Assembly: GCF_013694245.2 (NCBI RefSeq)
Contig: NZ_CP059322.2
Coordinates: 1,360,001-1,424,000, forward strand
Length of the DNA stretch: 64,000 nt
DNA from: Micromonospora ferruginea
Lineage (GTDB): Bacteria; Actinomycetota; Actinomycetes; Mycobacteriales; Micromonosporaceae
Direction: 5' to 3'
Positions 47,069-54,935 of this stretch are shown here, piece after piece. Both the position numbers and the translations under genes were made by a program. A model generated the notes under the pieces. It was not told where the DNA came from. It did not search any database and saw nothing but the letters and a program-made list of their open reading frames with translations. Within the stretch, counting starts at the first letter, position 1. Every line of letters starts with the position of its first letter.

Positions 47069-47774
47069 TCCTCGACCGGACGGTGAGGGCCGCCGGCGCC
47101 GGTGCGCCGGCTGTGGACGACCGCCCGCCGCCTGCTGGTGCCGCTTCGTCACCCCGGTTCACACGCCGCACCGGCTCGTGGTGCTGCGCCATCCGCGGGA
47201 GGCACGGCATGCGCTCGGCACGGTGCGGGTGCTGGCGCGGGTGATCCCGGAGACCGAGGTGTTCGACGGTGTCCGCAGGTCTCCGGCCGCGGATCACGCG
47301 GTCCGGGGTGACGCCGCCCGCCCGCCGCTGCTGCTCTACCCCGTCTCCGCGACGACGGCCGCGCCCGCGATCACCGGGGTGCCCGGTGGTGGGCCGTACA
47401 CGATCGTCGTGCTCGACGGCACCTGGCGGCAGGCCAGGAGCATGCTGAAAGCCGATGACCACCTCGGGACGATGCCGCGGATGTCGATCTCACCGACCAC
47501 TCCGAGCAGGTACGCGGTGCGCGCACAGCCCTTCCCGCACGGCCTGTCCACCCTGGAGGCCGTCGCCGAGGCGCTCGTCGTCCTGGGCGCGGAACCGGCC
47601 GTCCGCGAGGCGCTGCTGCGCCCGTTCCGGGCGCTCGTGGGGATGCACCTGGCCTGCGGGGACGCGGGTGGGGCCGACGTGCTGGACGACCCGGCCGCGT
47701 TGCTGCGGGCGGGCTACCTGCCGCCCCCACCACCGCGACAGGGGCCCGGTCAGTCGCCGCACACCGGGTTGTAG
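47061..47774 (+). CDS. DTW-domain protein (TapT/YfiP-like tRNA aminocarboxypropyltransferase family)
   Basis: A 237-residue protein. A Cys-rich N terminus, CAGCGRPPAACWC, matches the C-x-x-C-x-R-x4-C-x-C zinc-knuckle pattern of DTW proteins. The namesake motif occurs as VVLDGTWRQARSM (here D-G-T-W) at about residue 118. Characterised bacterial members (TapT) add an aminocarboxypropyl group to uridine 47 of tRNA using S-adenosylmethionine, so a tRNA-modifying role is likely. The last 25 bases overlap the 3' end of the converging lanthipeptide precursor gene. It is notable that a tRNA-modification gene and tRNA-like sequences flank the lanthipeptide operon, but I see no proof of a link. Confidence 0.82.
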   Translation: MGDPRPDGEGRRRRCAGCGRPPAACWCRFVTPVHTPHRLVVLRHPREARHALGTVRVLARVIPETEVFDGVRRSPAADHAVRGDAARPPLLLYPVSATTAAPAITGVPGGGPYTIVVLDGTWRQARSMLKADDHLGTMPRMSISPTTPSRYAVRAQPFPHGLSTLEAVAEALVVLGAEPAVREALLRPFRALVGMHLACGDAGGADVLDDPAALLRAGYLPPPPPRQGPGQSPHTGL

Positions 47775-47980
47775 CTGCACCCGCCCCCGCACGAGTCCTG
47801 GCAGCTGAACTGGCAGGTGCTGCCCTCCTCGCTCCACTCCGGGCAGCCGCCGCAGGTGCCGCTGGCCCCGATCTCGGCCGGCACCGAGAACCAGCCCGGT
47901 GCGATCCGCAGGTCCAGGTCGAATTCGTCGTCCTCGTCGACGAGCACGGCGCTCGCCCGGTCGGTGTCGGAGCTACCCAT
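47750..47980 (-). CDS. Class I lanthipeptide precursor, FxLD type
   Basis: A 76-residue precursor. The acidic leader ends in DEFDLDLRI, and F-D-L-D (residues 20-23) is the F-x-L-D recognition box used by LanB enzymes. The Cys-rich C-terminal part, about residues 27-76, has seven Cys (43, 46, 56, 60, 64, 68, 74) and nine Ser/Thr as possible dehydration sites, including TC, STC, SC and CS neighbours. It contains GG spacers and ends NPVCGD. The cleavage site is unclear. The ATG at 47980 follows GAGAGGG. It is the last gene of the lan operon, 19 bases after the unknown gene, and its 3' end overlaps the converging DTW gene. Confidence 0.85.
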   Translation of the reverse strand: MGSSDTDRASAVLVDEDDEFDLDLRIAPGWFSVPAEIGASGTCGGCPEWSEEGSTCQFSCQDSCGGGCSYNPVCGD

Positions 47981-47999
47981 CCCGGTCACCCTCTCAGTG

Positions 48000-49088
48000 C
48001 TACTGCGGTGTCTGGTCGCCGCGCAGCGGCCAGACGTTGATGGCGTAGGCGACCAGCGCCGGCAGGAACCACCACTCGTCCCGGTGCTCCGGGCCGAGCA
48101 GTTCCAGCCGCCGCGACGGAGCGGCGAGCCGCGACCGCCGAGCACCGCGGTCCGGGTCGAACGAGGCGAACTGGTCCTCCGCCTCGACCAGCCGACGGTC
48201 GAGCCGACCGTCGTCCCGGCGGCGCATGGTCGCCTCGACCGTCGCGTGGACGAAGAAGTCCGGATCCTGGGCACGGGCGGCCTCGGTCAGCACGCGCAGC
48301 GCCGGCGCGGGGTCGTCGAGGATGCGGGCCACCTCCTCGACCTGCTGGTCGCGCTGGAAGCCGCTGGTGGCGAGCACCCGCACCGCCTTGGCGTACAGCA
48401 GCCCGGTGAACGCCTGCGGGAACGTGGCGTCAGGTGCCCGGTAGGCGCGGTAGACGCTGGAGTAGCCGGGGTTGAACTGCCGCTGCAACGCGGCCGACAA
48501 CTCCGTCACCACCGGCTCGTACGCCGGGTTCGTCGGCAGCACCTGCCGGACGGCGTCGACGAGCGTGGCGAGCACCCGGTGGGCCTCCGCGTTCGACTTC
48601 GTCACCGGCGCGTCGACGGTGAGCGGCGCGAGCCAGGTGTGCACGTCGGTGTGGATCGGCGCGGCAGTCATCGACCGCCGGATCGCGTCCACCCGGCCAC
48701 GCACCCGATCCGTGACGTGGCCGGTCGGGCGCTCCTCCTCCGTCGGGTCGTGCAGCAGCGGCCGGTCCGGCACCCGCCGGGCGGCCTTGCCGCCGTAGAG
48801 CATGACCCGGTAGAAACGCTGCCCGTCCCCGTCGCCCCGGGCGTAGACGACGACGTCGTCGGAGTCGCCGAGGCCGTCGCTGTGCCCGGTCAGCCAGTCG
48901 TGGTTGCGCAACACCGTCTCGACGGCGCACTCCGCCGGGAGCCGGACGCCGATGGTGCGCAGCACGGACCGGGGACGACGGAGGTAGGCCAGGGCCTCCG
49001 GCGGGGTCATCACCCAGGCGTGACTCAGGAGGGGCTGCTCCCGCAGGACCCGGGACCTGGCGGAGACGTCGACGATGTGACTGGGCAT
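48000..49088 (-). CDS. Unrecognised protein of the lanthipeptide operon
   Basis: A 362-residue soluble protein between lanB and the precursor gene, all on one strand and 19-41 bases apart, so it is very probably part of the pathway. I recognise no motif of methyltransferases, proteases, LanD decarboxylases, P450s or transporters: no G-x-G SAM loop, no HExxH and no membrane helix. Its sequence shows an N-terminal VSARSRVLREQPLLSHAWVM, a DDVVVYARGDGDGQRFYRVMLYGG strand-rich block, and a long helical, Arg/Glu-rich C-terminal half ending LPALVAYAINVWPLRG. The ATG at 49088 has GGGAG five bases upstream. It could be a partner, scaffold or novel tailoring enzyme; its function is unknown. Confidence 0.7.
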   Translation of the reverse strand: MPSHIVDVSARSRVLREQPLLSHAWVMTPPEALAYLRRPRSVLRTIGVRLPAECAVETVLRNHDWLTGHSDGLGDSDDVVVYARGDGDGQRFYRVMLYGGKAARRVPDRPLLHDPTEEERPTGHVTDRVRGRVDAIRRSMTAAPIHTDVHTWLAPLTVDAPVTKSNAEAHRVLATLVDAVRQVLPTNPAYEPVVTELSAALQRQFNPGYSSVYRAYRAPDATFPQAFTGLLYAKAVRVLATSGFQRDQQVEEVARILDDPAPALRVLTEAARAQDPDFFVHATVEATMRRRDDGRLDRRLVEAEDQFASFDPDRGARRSRLAAPSRRLELLGPEHRDEWWFLPALVAYAINVWPLRGDQTPQ

Positions 49089-49129
49089 GGCAACTCCCGA
49101 AGGTCGCGCAGCGTCCTGCGTCGATGACT

Positions 49130-52100
49130 CTACGCGCGGTCGATGATCGAATCACCGTCGCCGATCGGATACTGTCGGCCACCGGACATCGGCCATGCCA
49201 GCACGCTGCCCAGGGCCAGGCCGGCCAGGGCGAAGACGCGCCGTTCCAGCTCCGGGGCGCCGCCGAGGAGCCGGTTCAGGTGCATGTGCACGAGGCTGCG
49301 CACCACCTGCGGGCGGGGCGTCTCCAGTCGACCGGCCGCCGCCAGGGCGTCCAGGCCGGCCGCGACCCGCGCCACGGTGGGCCGCCGCGCGTCCAGGGCC
49401 ACCGTCACCGGGTCGCGGGCCTCCGCCGGGGCGACGGAGGCCCGCAACCGTTGCTTGTCCGCCCGGAACTCGGCGGACTCGACCGGGTGGCGTGCGCCGC
49501 GGTGGGCGCGGTACCACCGGAGCCGGTGCGACGGCGGGTGTCCGAGTGCCGCCAACAGGTCGTCCACGGTCCGCACGGCGAGGTGCCGGCGGTCCGGCGC
49601 GGCGCGTACGGCCGGGTCGGCGAGCAGGCGGCACACCGCCGCGCTGTCCGCCGCGAACAACTGCTCCGCCAGGTCCAGGCCGGCGGGCCCGCCGTAGCGT
49701 TCGACCTCACGCTCGTACGTGTCGAGCGCGAACCGGTCCAGCACGCCGTCGTCGGTCAGCGTCGCCGCCCAGTCGCACAGCGCGGGCAGGGTCTCCGTAC
49801 GCAACCGTCGCGGGTCGCCGGTGAACCGCAGCCGGACGTGGAACCGGGGATCGGCGTACCGGAGGAAGAACCACGACCGGACCGCGCCGTCCCGGCACAG
49901 CCGCCCGGCCAACTCCGGCACCGGTCCGCCGAGCAGGTCGTCGACCGCGTCCACCGGCAGGTACAGCTTGGCGTACAGCCAGTCCGAGCCCGGCGGACGC
50001 ATCCGCGCCGGACGAGGAACCAGCCGCCGCGGCGCGGCGCCGCCCTCGGGATCCGGGCCGCCGCCCGCGTGGCCGGCGGCGACGTGCGGTGCGGCCCCGC
50101 CCGCCGTCGGGCCGGTGCCGGTGCGGACCACCGGCACGACCAGCTCGACGAGGCGCCGGCCGTCCGGCGACCACGCGACGGCGTCGCCCGGCTCGGGCAG
50201 CGCCTCGTGCACGTCCAGGCGCGCGCCGGCCGGCAGGTGACGCCCGGCGGCGAGCAGCAGCGTGGCGCCGACCTCGCTGTCCAGGTCGATCAGGAGCTGC
50301 TCGTCGCGCGGGCCCAGCAGGACGTACCGGGGCAGACCCGCGGCCCGCCGCGCCCCGGCGCGGTCCCGCGGGTAGGCGTCGAGGAACGCGCGGTCCAGGC
50401 TCCAGCCGGCGGGCCGCAGCACCACCCGTCCGGCCTGAACCCGGGGCCGGTACGGCAGGTGCTCGGCCGGCCCCCAGCCGAACCGGTCGAGAAGACCCGA
50501 CTCGTGGTCGACGCTCACCGCGTGCAGGAACTGCGCGAGCGGGGGCGCCATCGCCGGGGTGAGCAGGTGCAGACCGCAGGCCAGCACGTCGGAGCCGGAC
50601 CGGGTCCACACCAGCGCCAGCCGCTCCCCGCGCAGGACCACCGCCAGCTCGGACAGCGGGATGATCCGTCGTCCCGCCGGCGGCGGACCGCCGTTCACGG
50701 CGATGACGTGCTCCGGCACGACCGGCCGGACCATCACGTTCGCCGGTCGCGCCCGCACCGGCTCGAAGAGCAACTCGGCGGCGATCCTCGGCCCGTCCGC
50801 ACGGCCGACCGGGAGGTCGCCGAGAAACGCCGGCGCGCCGCCGTCGAAGAGATGACCGAACCGGCCGAACGCGCGCCCGGCCGGTGCGGTCGCACCCACC
50901 CCGGCCACCACGAGCAGGAAGTCGCCCCGGTCGACGGCCCGGTCGTCCCGGGCCGCCAGCGCGCAGAACAGGTCGACGGAACCCGGTGGATCGCCGTCGC
51001 GTCCCGCCGCCTCCTCCAGCTCCGCCACCCGGCCCTCGTCCAGCCGCACCACCCGCTCACCGGCGCGCACCGCCTCGCCGGCGAGCCGCACCAGCAGCCG
51101 TTCGTAGCGGGGGCGGGGCGGCGGCACGGCGTACACCTCGGGCAGGCCGGCGGCGACCAGGTCGAGCACCGGCACCCACCGGTCCTGGCCGTACGCCTCG
51201 GCGAACATCGGTCGCCACGCCGCCAACCCGGGGAACCGGGTGGACCACGGCGACAGCCGCGACAGCAGCTCGACCGCGCGGCACGCCTCCCGGGCCACCG
51301 CGGCGGGCAGCCGCACGGCCGGGCCGGTGAACGTGGCGTCGACCGCGAACGTGGCCGTCGGGGTCGCCGGCGCGTCGGGGCGCGAGGTGACCCGGCGGTC
51401 GACCGGGTCCGGCCGGTGGATCGCCTCCGCGCGGGCGAGCAGCCGCGGCCATTGCCGCAGCGCCGTGCCCGCGGGCAGGAGGTCCCAGCCCGCGAGGTCG
51501 TCGAGCAGGCCGCGCAGCCCGGCCGCGGCCGACGCGCCGGCCGCATCGAGCACCCGTGCCACCTCCCGTGCGGGCTCCGCCGTCAGCGCGGGGCGCAGGT
51601 CGGTGACCAGGAAGCCCCGCTCGACGAGCGTGTCCACCACGGCGCGGGTGCGGTCGGGGTCGCGGCCGGTGGCGGTCAGGCGGTGGATCAGCGCGGCGTG
51701 GCCGACACCCGACCGGCAGGCCGCCAGCGCCTCCCGCACCACGGCGGTGGCCCGCACGGAGGACGCCGTCGCGCCCGCCGCGTCGGGCAGCACCGCCCGG
51801 CCCCCGCGCAGGTGCGCGGCGGGATGGGTGGTGAGGCGCAGGTGCCGCCGGACTCCCGGCTCACGCTCGTACCGTTCCACCAGGCCGAGCAGCCACGCCA
51901 TGTCGGGCCGGCTCCGGCGCGCCGGCGGACCCAGGGTGACCCGGGCGCGGTCCCCCCAACTGCCCGACGCGATGCCGGCGAACAGGCCGAACGGGGTCGG
52001 TCGGGTGGACATCCGCACCAGGTAGGAGGCCAGGGCCGTCCGGACCGGGGCCAGGTCGCCATCCTCGGCGGCGTGTGCCGCGACCGCCCGCGCCATCGAC

Positions 52101-52264
52101 GGCGAGGCGACGGCCAGCGCCAGCGCCACCTCCGGGTCACGGCTCAACGTCACGAGCCGGCGGTCGGGGTCGGGCTGCGACAGCTCGACGAACCGGTCCA
52201 CCGGCAGCGCGGGCGCCCGCACCATGAACGTGGGAGCCGCCCGCCACCGCCGTTCGCCGGTCAC
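49130..52264 (-). CDS. Lanthipeptide dehydratase LanB, full length
   Basis: A 1044-residue class I dehydratase. It activates Ser/Thr side chains of the precursor by glutamylation from glutamyl-tRNA(Glu), then eliminates glutamate to give dehydroalanine/dehydrobutyrine. The N-terminal glutamylation domain (about 1-700) shows RAPALPVDRFVEL, LASYLVRMSTRPTPFGLFAG (the TPFG motif) and RDRAGARRAAGLPRYVLLGPRDEQLLIDL. The C-terminal elimination domain (about 770-1044, SpaB_C/thiopeptide-dehydration type) begins SDWLYAKLYLP and contains SWFFLRYADPRFHVRLRF with its conserved R-Y-x-D-P-x-x-H-x-R. Both halves are in one chain. The GTG at 52264 lies one base after the LanC stop codon, so translation is coupled. 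Confidence 0.95.
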   Translation of the reverse strand: MTGERRWRAAPTFMVRAPALPVDRFVELSQPDPDRRLVTLSRDPEVALALAVASPSMARAVAAHAAEDGDLAPVRTALASYLVRMSTRPTPFGLFAGIASGSWGDRARVTLGPPARRSRPDMAWLLGLVERYEREPGVRRHLRLTTHPAAHLRGGRAVLPDAAGATASSVRATAVVREALAACRSGVGHAALIHRLTATGRDPDRTRAVVDTLVERGFLVTDLRPALTAEPAREVARVLDAAGASAAAGLRGLLDDLAGWDLLPAGTALRQWPRLLARAEAIHRPDPVDRRVTSRPDAPATPTATFAVDATFTGPAVRLPAAVAREACRAVELLSRLSPWSTRFPGLAAWRPMFAEAYGQDRWVPVLDLVAAGLPEVYAVPPPRPRYERLLVRLAGEAVRAGERVVRLDEGRVAELEEAAGRDGDPPGSVDLFCALAARDDRAVDRGDFLLVVAGVGATAPAGRAFGRFGHLFDGGAPAFLGDLPVGRADGPRIAAELLFEPVRARPANVMVRPVVPEHVIAVNGGPPPAGRRIIPLSELAVVLRGERLALVWTRSGSDVLACGLHLLTPAMAPPLAQFLHAVSVDHESGLLDRFGWGPAEHLPYRPRVQAGRVVLRPAGWSLDRAFLDAYPRDRAGARRAAGLPRYVLLGPRDEQLLIDLDSEVGATLLLAAGRHLPAGARLDVHEALPEPGDAVAWSPDGRRLVELVVPVVRTGTGPTAGGAAPHVAAGHAGGGPDPEGGAAPRRLVPRPARMRPPGSDWLYAKLYLPVDAVDDLLGGPVPELAGRLCRDGAVRSWFFLRYADPRFHVRLRFTGDPRRLRTETLPALCDWAATLTDDGVLDRFALDTYEREVERYGGPAGLDLAEQLFAADSAAVCRLLADPAVRAAPDRRHLAVRTVDDLLAALGHPPSHRLRWYRAHRGARHPVESAEFRADKQRLRASVAPAEARDPVTVALDARRPTVARVAAGLDALAAAGRLETPRPQVVRSLVHMHLNRLLGGAPELERRVFALAGLALGSVLAWPMSGGRQYPIGDGDSIIDRA

Positions 52265-52265
52265 C

Positions 52266-53585
52266 TCAGGCCACCGCGAAGATGCGGTCCCAGCCCGCCG
52301 GCCCGTCACCCGAGGCGGCCAGCAGCACCAGGACCACCCCGGCGGCGCCGTCGAGCACCCCGGCCGAGTCCACCGGCGGCTCGTCGCGTTCCCGTCGGCG
52401 GAAACCGAACACACTGTCCGGCTCGTACACCTCGATCAGGCGGATCACCTCGTCCTCCGCGGCTGTGGCGAGGTCGCCGTCACCGGTGTCGGCAGCGAAG
52501 CGCAGCGCGATGTGGGCCAGGCCGGCCTGGCCGTGGCAGAACGTGGGGGAGGTGATGCCGCGTTCGGACGGTGGCCGGCGCAGCGTCCCCCGGACGGCGT
52601 CCACCGCCTCGGCGCGCCACGTCGCCCGGTCCAGCGCGCAGCCGGCGAGCCAGAGCGCCCGCGCACAGCCCGCGGTCCCGTAGCACCACGCGGACCGCCC
52701 CGGCGGCGGCACCGGGACGGTGGGGTCGACGGACACGCCGTTGGGCCAGGCCGGCCCCCATCGGTCGGCGCGCCGGTAACGCCGCAACCAGTCCGTCAGG
52801 CCGGCCACCGCCGCCGTCGTGGCATCACCGCCGACACCCTCGATCGACGCCAGCGCGAGTGCGGACAGGACGCCCGGCAGCCCGTGCGCCACGCCGAGGT
52901 TGAGCAACGGCCGCCGGCCGTCGAGGCGCATCGCCCCCCACTGCGGCGGCGCGACGAGACGCGGATGCCCGTCGCTGCCGTCGTCGGGCCGGGCGAGCGT
53001 GACCAGCGCCGCCAGCGCTTCGCGCAGGGCCGCGTCGATCTCGGACCGGCCACGCCGGATCAGGAGCGCCACGGTGACTCCGGCGAGCCCGGTGACGAGA
53101 TCGACCAGGGGCGGCCGTAGCGGCGCGACACCCTGCCGGACCTGGCGCGCCAGCAGCGTGGCGCCGTGGGCCAGCGCGGTGTCGCACTGCGCCAGAAACG
53201 CGCGGTAGCGGGGCCGGCCGGCGGCCAGCGCGGTCGCGGCGACCGCCAGCCCACCCCATCCGGTGTGCAGCGAGGGACCGAGCCGGCTCAGCGTCGCCTC
53301 GTCGCCGAGGCTCGCGGCCAGGTGCAGGTGCCCGAAACGATCCCAACCCGCGCCCGGCCGGCTCTCGTCCAGCGCGGCGGCCATCAGGGCGAGCCCGGCG
53401 TGCCCGGAGGCCAGCCCGGGGGACCGCCCGCCGTCCCCGTCGTCGGCCCGGTCCAGCCTGCCGCCGGGGGCGGTGCGGGTGCGGATCGCCTCGGCCGCGG
53501 CCGACGCGACCTCCCGGGCACGACACCGGGTCGTGCTCGTCACCGGCGGCACCCAGGCCGCGACACCGGGAGGAAGTGTCGTCAT
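52266..53585 (-). CDS. Lanthionine cyclase LanC
   Basis: A 439-residue cyclase that adds cysteine thiols to dehydrated residues to close the thioether rings. The three zinc ligands appear in the expected order: Cys of AWCYGTAG, then Cys and His of TFCHGQAG. The alpha-toroid repeats G-H-A-G-L-A, G-W-G-G, G-L-A-G and H-G-L-P-G are spaced along the chain. The ATG at 53585 is chosen because upstream residues are Arg/Pro-rich and not conserved. It is the first gene of the operon (lanC-lanB-unknown-lanA). Its upstream region holds an inverted repeat and two plus-strand tRNA-like sequences. No dedicated transporter, leader protease or immunity gene is seen nearby. Confidence 0.94.
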   Translation of the reverse strand: MTTLPPGVAAWVPPVTSTTRCRAREVASAAAEAIRTRTAPGGRLDRADDGDGGRSPGLASGHAGLALMAAALDESRPGAGWDRFGHLHLAASLGDEATLSRLGPSLHTGWGGLAVAATALAAGRPRYRAFLAQCDTALAHGATLLARQVRQGVAPLRPPLVDLVTGLAGVTVALLIRRGRSEIDAALREALAALVTLARPDDGSDGHPRLVAPPQWGAMRLDGRRPLLNLGVAHGLPGVLSALALASIEGVGGDATTAAVAGLTDWLRRYRRADRWGPAWPNGVSVDPTVPVPPPGRSAWCYGTAGCARALWLAGCALDRATWRAEAVDAVRGTLRRPPSERGITSPTFCHGQAGLAHIALRFAADTGDGDLATAAEDEVIRLIEVYEPDSVFGFRRRERDEPPVDSAGVLDGAAGVVLVLLAASGDGPAGWDRIFAVA

Positions 53586-53598
53586 CGGAACGGATGGT

Positions 53599-53634
53599 CG
53601 CACGGAGCGAGGTGGTCGTGCTACCGTCCGTGCG
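53599..53634. promoter_or_regulatory. Inverted repeat upstream of lanC
   Basis: CGCACGGA (53599-53606) and TCCGTGCG (53627-53634) are perfect complements separated by 20 bases, 14-49 bases before the lanC start codon. This could be an operator or an RNA hairpin in the lan leader. No -10/-35 pair was defined with confidence. Confidence 0.4.
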
Positions 53635-53638
53635 GGGC

Positions 53639-53711
53639 GTGCCCGTAGTTCAGTTGGGTAGAACACCGGCGGACGCAGCCGGAGGTCAGGGGTTGGATTC
53701 CCCTCGGTACC
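53639..53711 (+). tRNA. tRNA-like element 1 (degenerate acceptor stem)
   Basis: A cloverleaf can be drawn: TA at positions 8-9; D stem GTTC/GAAC around AGTTGGGTA; perfect anticodon stem CCGGC/GCCGG around the loop GGACGCA; variable region AGGTC; T stem AGGGG/CCCCT around TTGGATT. The acceptor stem is poor (GTGCCCG against CGGTACC). The invariant T33 is G and C56 is G, so ordinary decoding is unlikely. It is oriented opposite to lanC and followed after 10 bases by a second copy. Confidence 0.55.
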
Positions 53712-53721
53712 GTCCCGTCGC

Positions 53722-53796
53722 ACCTTCGTAGTTCAGTTGGGGTAGAACACCGGCGAACGCAGCCGGAGGTCGGGAGTTGGACTCTCCCCGAAGGTG
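53722..53796 (+). tRNA. tRNA-like element 2 (complete cloverleaf, atypical loops)
   Basis: All four stems pair perfectly: acceptor ACCTTCG/CGAAGGT (nine pairs if extended outward), D stem GTTC/GAAC around AGTTGGGGTA, anticodon stem CCGGC/GCCGG around GAACGCA, and T stem GGGAG/CTCCC around TTGGACT. The T stem differs from copy 1 by paired changes at two positions, which argues for selection on structure. As in copy 1, T33 is missing (A instead) and C56 is G. No encoded CCA end is present. A literal reading of the anticodon would be ACG, but with the abnormal loop I do not assign an amino acid. Confidence 0.6.
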
Positions 53797-53849
53797 CCCC
53801 TCCTCCGTCGACCGCCCGCGCAGGGCGGACCGGCGCCGCGGGCCGACCG

Positions 53850-54215
53850 TCAGCGGCCGTCGAGCCGAGCGACGAGCGTCGCCGACGCCACCGACCGGTA
53901 CGCGTCCTGGAGCACCTCGGCCAGCTCGGCCTCGTCGATGCCGCTGTCGAGGCGGACACCGACCCAGCCGCGACCCCCGACGTAGGGCGGGCGGAAGTAG
54001 GTGCGCGGGTCCGCCGCGACCAGCTCGCCGGCCGCACCGGTCGGCGCCGCGCACCACAGGTGCGGGAACTCGTCCTGGTGGTGGCCGTCGGGCCAGACGG
54101 TGGCGAACGACTTCTTCCCCCGCACGAACCAGGTCGGGGTGCCGTGGCTGAGTCGCTCGCTGACCTCGGGCAGCGCCAGGCAGGCCCGCCGAATGCTCTC
54201 CACCATGTCGGACAT
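53850..54215 (-). CDS. MmcQ/YjbR family DNA-binding-like protein
   Basis: A 121-residue protein with the CyaY-like MmcQ/YjbR fold: RRACLALPEVSERLSHGTPTWFVRGKKSFATVWPDGHH at the N terminus, then FRPPYVGGRGWVGVRLDSGIDEAELAEVLQDAYRSVA. These small proteins are common in actinobacteria, and their function is undefined despite the usual label. The start at 54215 is an ATG followed by a second in-frame Met (SDMVES). It lies on the same strand as the lan operon but upstream of it, separated by the tRNA-like elements. Confidence 0.85.
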   Translation of the reverse strand: MSDMVESIRRACLALPEVSERLSHGTPTWFVRGKKSFATVWPDGHHQDEFPHLWCAAPTGAAGELVAADPRTYFRPPYVGGRGWVGVRLDSGIDEAELAEVLQDAYRSVASATLVARLDGR

Positions 54216-54294
54216 CGATCCACCGTACGGCACGGGGAGGTCGGCCGATGGCACGCGCGTCCTACCCTGCGGTCGGAATGTCTGGAGGTGCGTT

Positions 54295-54867
54295 ATGCCG
54301 CGACCGACGCGGGCCGGACGGCTGCTGACCCTGGCGGCGGTCCTGGCCGTCGTCCGCACCCTGCTGACCGAGGAGAGCCGACCCGATCCGCGCGCGTTCC
54401 GGCGCTACGAGCCGCCGGGGGAGCTGAGCCGCGCCGAACGCGACTACCTGGACTGGGCGCAGGGCCACATCGCGTGGGTGGTGCGCACGGCACGGGTCCG
54501 GGCGATCCGGCACCGGTGCCTGGCGTTCACCTCCGGGCTGTCGGCGCTGGCGGTGCCGCTTGCGCTCGCGGTCGCGGCACCGGCCTGGGTGCCGGCGGTG
54601 CTCGGCTTCGTGGCCGCCGCCGGGCAGCTCGGACAGCAGCTTCTGCGGGACTGGGAACAGTCGCTGCTCGGGCACCAGGAGGCGGTCCGGCTGCAGAAGA
54701 CGCTGCGCGTGTTCCACAGCGAGTCGGACGGGCCGCTTCCCGCCGCCGAGCTGACGCGCCGGTTCCGTGCCTTCCGCGACGCGTTCGAGGCGACCAAGGA
54801 GGAGTACGGCGGTCAGATCCTCACCGTCCGCGGCCAGGAGCCGCCGCCGGTGACCGCCACGCCGTGA
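54295..54867 (+). CDS. Small membrane protein, DUF4231-like
   Basis: A 190-residue protein with a short N-terminal hydrophobic stretch (LLTLAAVLAVVRTLL), a charged region, then a two-helix hairpin (FTSGLSALAVPLALAVAAPAWVPAVLGFVAAAG), followed by a charged helical tail (DWEQSLLGHQEAVRLQKTLRVFHSE). The arrangement is that of DUF4231/SLATT-like membrane proteins, some of which are linked to conflict systems; similarity is by layout only. The ATG at 54295 has GGAGG seven bases upstream. Confidence 0.6.
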   Translation: MPRPTRAGRLLTLAAVLAVVRTLLTEESRPDPRAFRRYEPPGELSRAERDYLDWAQGHIAWVVRTARVRAIRHRCLAFTSGLSALAVPLALAVAAPAWVPAVLGFVAAAGQLGQQLLRDWEQSLLGHQEAVRLQKTLRVFHSESDGPLPAAELTRRFRAFRDAFEATKEEYGGQILTVRGQEPPPVTATP

Positions 54868-54935
54868 CGCCGTGGACACATCGGTCGCGGTGAGTCTATG
54901 GTCGCCGCACGTCGATGCCCCACGAGGAGCGGCCC

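Noticed and set aside
49124..52555. Long plus-strand frame opposite lanB
   Set aside because: It is a shadow of the lanB gene; the minus strand carries all LanB motifs and couples to lanC.
53621..54223. Minus-strand frame across the tRNA-like elements that repeats a short peptide (CVRRCSTPTEL)
   Set aside because: The repeat is explained by the duplicated tRNA-like DNA; no start signal or family resemblance supports a protein.
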